Below are positions 24,360 through 25,610 of a DNA stretch of 25,610 nucleotides, piece by piece. The translations under genes and the position numbers were made by a program. Each line of letters starts with the position of its first letter. Positions within the stretch are counted from its first letter, which is position 1. The DNA lies in assembly GCA_964633205.1 (NCBI GenBank), contig CAZWFN010000091.1, forward strand, positions 1-25,610. The letters are read 5' to 3'. The notes under the pieces are model-generated. The model saw only the letters and a list, made by a program, of their open reading frames with translations. It was not told the DNA's origin and did no database searches. Source of the DNA: CAYVQE01 sp964633205. GTDB lineage: Bacteria; Myxococcota; B64-G9.

Positions 24360-25610
24360 ATGGACCCGAGCCGACGCACCATCAAGGGCCGGCGTGGTAC
24401 CTATGAGCTGCTCACCTTGCTCACCCGCGGCGACCTGGCCGATGTCCACCTGGCCGTCGACCGCCAGGCCGAGGGAACCTCACCCTGGGTGGTGGTGCAC
24501 GAGAGCCGGCCCGAGGTAGCCCGCGACCGGGCGCTGGCCGAACGGTTCGTGGCCGAGCTGCGGGTGCTGACCCGCTTCGACCATCCCAACCTGACCCGCA
24601 TTCTGGACACCGGACGATTGCAGCAGAGCACCTTCGCCATCAGCGAATACATGCTGGGCGAGGGACTGGGCCGCCTGATCCAGGCGGCGACCGAGGCTGG
24701 CCAGCCCCTGGCTCCGGCGCTGGCGGCCGGCCTGTTGGCCCAAGTCTGCGCCGGGCTCGAGGCCGCCCACACCGCCACCGACAACCAGGGCCAGCCGGTC
24801 GCACCGCTGCACGGCAACTTGCACCCGGCCTGTGTGGTGGTGGGCTACGACGGGCTGGTCAAGGTGGTCGGCTTCGGCGCCGGGGCCGATGCGCTCTCGG
24901 AGTCGACCCCGCTGCGGGAAGTGGCCTACCTGGCGCCCGAACGCTGCCGCGGCCAACAAGGCGATGCGCGGTCGGACGTTTTCTCGGTCGGGGTGCTGTT
25001 GTGGGAGCTGCTGGCTCGGCGGCCGCTGTTTCGACGGGTGACGCAAAAGGGCACCCGGCAAGCCATCCTCGAGTGGCCGCTGCCGGCGATCGGCCAACCC
25101 GCCGCCGCGGCCACCCCAGGTCTGGAGCAGATCGCCAAGCGGTCGCTGCAGCGGGATCCGTCCCAGCGTTTCCAGTCCGCCGGCCAAATGCGCGATGCGC
25201 TCGCCGGCTGGCTCCAGTCCGCCGGCGCGCGAGCGGGCCCGGCCGAGCTGGGCGGGTTGATGCAGGCCGTCCTGGCCGTAAAGCTGCAACGCAAGCGCGA
25301 GCTGCTGGCGCTGGCGCGCAGCGCACCGGTGCCCGAGACCGATGTCCACCTGCTGCTGCCGGACACCGACCTGACCACCGCCTGGGCCAGCGAGAGCCAT
25401 TCCGATGCCCAACCGCGCGCCAAGCCGGACAAGGACAAGCCCGCTTCTCTGCCACCGCGGCCGGCGACCCGAGCGAGGCAGCCCCCTCCTTCGCAGCCAC
25501 CGGCGGCGGCACCAGCACCCGGCGGACAGCCCGACTCGACCCCGCCGGCCGCCGATGCCCAGTCCGGCTCGGCTCCGCCCACCCCTCAGACCGCGGCCCA
25601 GCCCGACTCT
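24360..25610 (+). CDS. Kinase-like protein, predicted pseudokinase (partial)
   Basis: An open frame of 417 codons with no stop before the window end; the C-terminus is missing. Residues 14-285 align by eye with a Hanks kinase fold: TYELLTLLTRGDLADVHLAV, a helix C region with Glu66, FDHPNLTRI, then YLAPERC (190-196), DARSDVFSVGVLLWELL and RDPSQRF. Catalytic residues are lost: the Gly-rich loop lacks its second and third glycines, the VAIK lysine is His47 (VVVHE), HRDLKPxN reads HGNLHPA (151-157), and DFG reads GFG (171-173). It should therefore not phosphorylate. After about residue 345 it becomes a Pro/Ala/Gln/Asp-rich linker to an unseen C-terminal part. Divergent from the active kinase at 24243, it may act as a regulator or scaffold for it. 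Confidence 0.88.
   Translation, partial: MDPSRRTIKGRRGTYELLTLLTRGDLADVHLAVDRQAEGTSPWVVVHESRPEVARDRALAERFVAELRVLTRFDHPNLTRILDTGRLQQSTFAISEYMLGEGLGRLIQAATEAGQPLAPALAAGLLAQVCAGLEAAHTATDNQGQPVAPLHGNLHPACVVVGYDGLVKVVGFGAGADALSESTPLREVAYLAPERCRGQQGDARSDVFSVGVLLWELLARRPLFRRVTQKGTRQAILEWPLPAIGQPAAAATPGLEQIAKRSLQRDPSQRFQSAGQMRDALAGWLQSAGARAGPAELGGLMQAVLAVKLQRKRELLALARSAPVPETDVHLLLPDTDLTTAWASESHSDAQPRAKPDKDKPASLPPRPATRARQPPPSQPPAAAPAPGGQPDSTPPAADAQSGSAPPTPQTAAQPDS

Noticed and set aside
1..25610. CRISPR arrays, tRNA or rRNA genes, insertion sequences, integrase or att sites
   Set aside because: No regularly spaced repeats, no transposase or integrase motifs and no tRNA-like cloverleaf were seen. Base composition is even throughout, so recent transfer of the methyltransferase cluster is not evident from composition.

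Overview
The window is uniformly very GC-rich (third codon positions almost all G or C) and densely packed with genes. Two features point to a Myxococcota/deltaproteobacteria-like bacterium: a PEGA-repeat envelope protein, a TPR-type envelope protein ending in a Trp-rich membrane anchor and a lipoprotein lying together, and a Hanks-type Ser/Thr kinase with a divergent kinase-like partner. This placement rests on gene content only and is an inference. I see no tRNA, rRNA, CRISPR array, insertion sequence or phage integration site.

Region 1 (119-6511) is the least familiar part. Four minus-strand genes lie almost end to end: an amino-methyltransferase with a TTG start (5270-6511), a second and larger DPPY methyltransferase with a CxxC zinc-ribbon-like insert (3418-5265), a PD-(D/E)XK nuclease with the four-cysteine iron-sulfur signature of the AddB/Cas4 group (2403-3362), and a UvrD/Rep-type SF1 helicase (548-2398). 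A small plus-strand gene of unknown function (119-583) converges on the helicase end and overlaps it. Two modification-type enzymes co-transcribed with a nuclease and a helicase suggest a modification/restriction or anti-phage defence module. Its composition matches no system I can name (not DISARM, BREX, Gabija or a classical restriction-modification operon).

Region 2 (6583-11127) encodes envelope proteins. A secreted CsgG/TolB-like, PEGA-repeat and barrel-like protein (6583-8355, minus) is divergent from a TPR-type anchored protein (8575-9573) and a lipoprotein (9587-10018). A single-pass membrane protein of unknown function follows (10240-11127).

Region 3 (11149-22041, minus) is a tight operon-like run: murB (peptidoglycan precursor synthesis), an AI-2E/PerM-family membrane protein, then recC, recB and recD with 4-bp ATGA overlaps. 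The RecBCD enzyme would process DNA double-strand ends and degrade linear foreign DNA, so the window holds two separate SF1-helicase plus PD-(D/E)XK-nuclease machines.

Region 4 (22156-25610) has a small three-helix membrane protein and a YfbR-like HD phosphohydrolase on the plus strand. It then has a divergent pair: an apparently active membrane-anchored Ser/Thr kinase (23161-24243, minus) and a pseudokinase (24360 to the window end, plus) that has lost the ATP-binding lysine, the HRD aspartate and the DFG aspartate.
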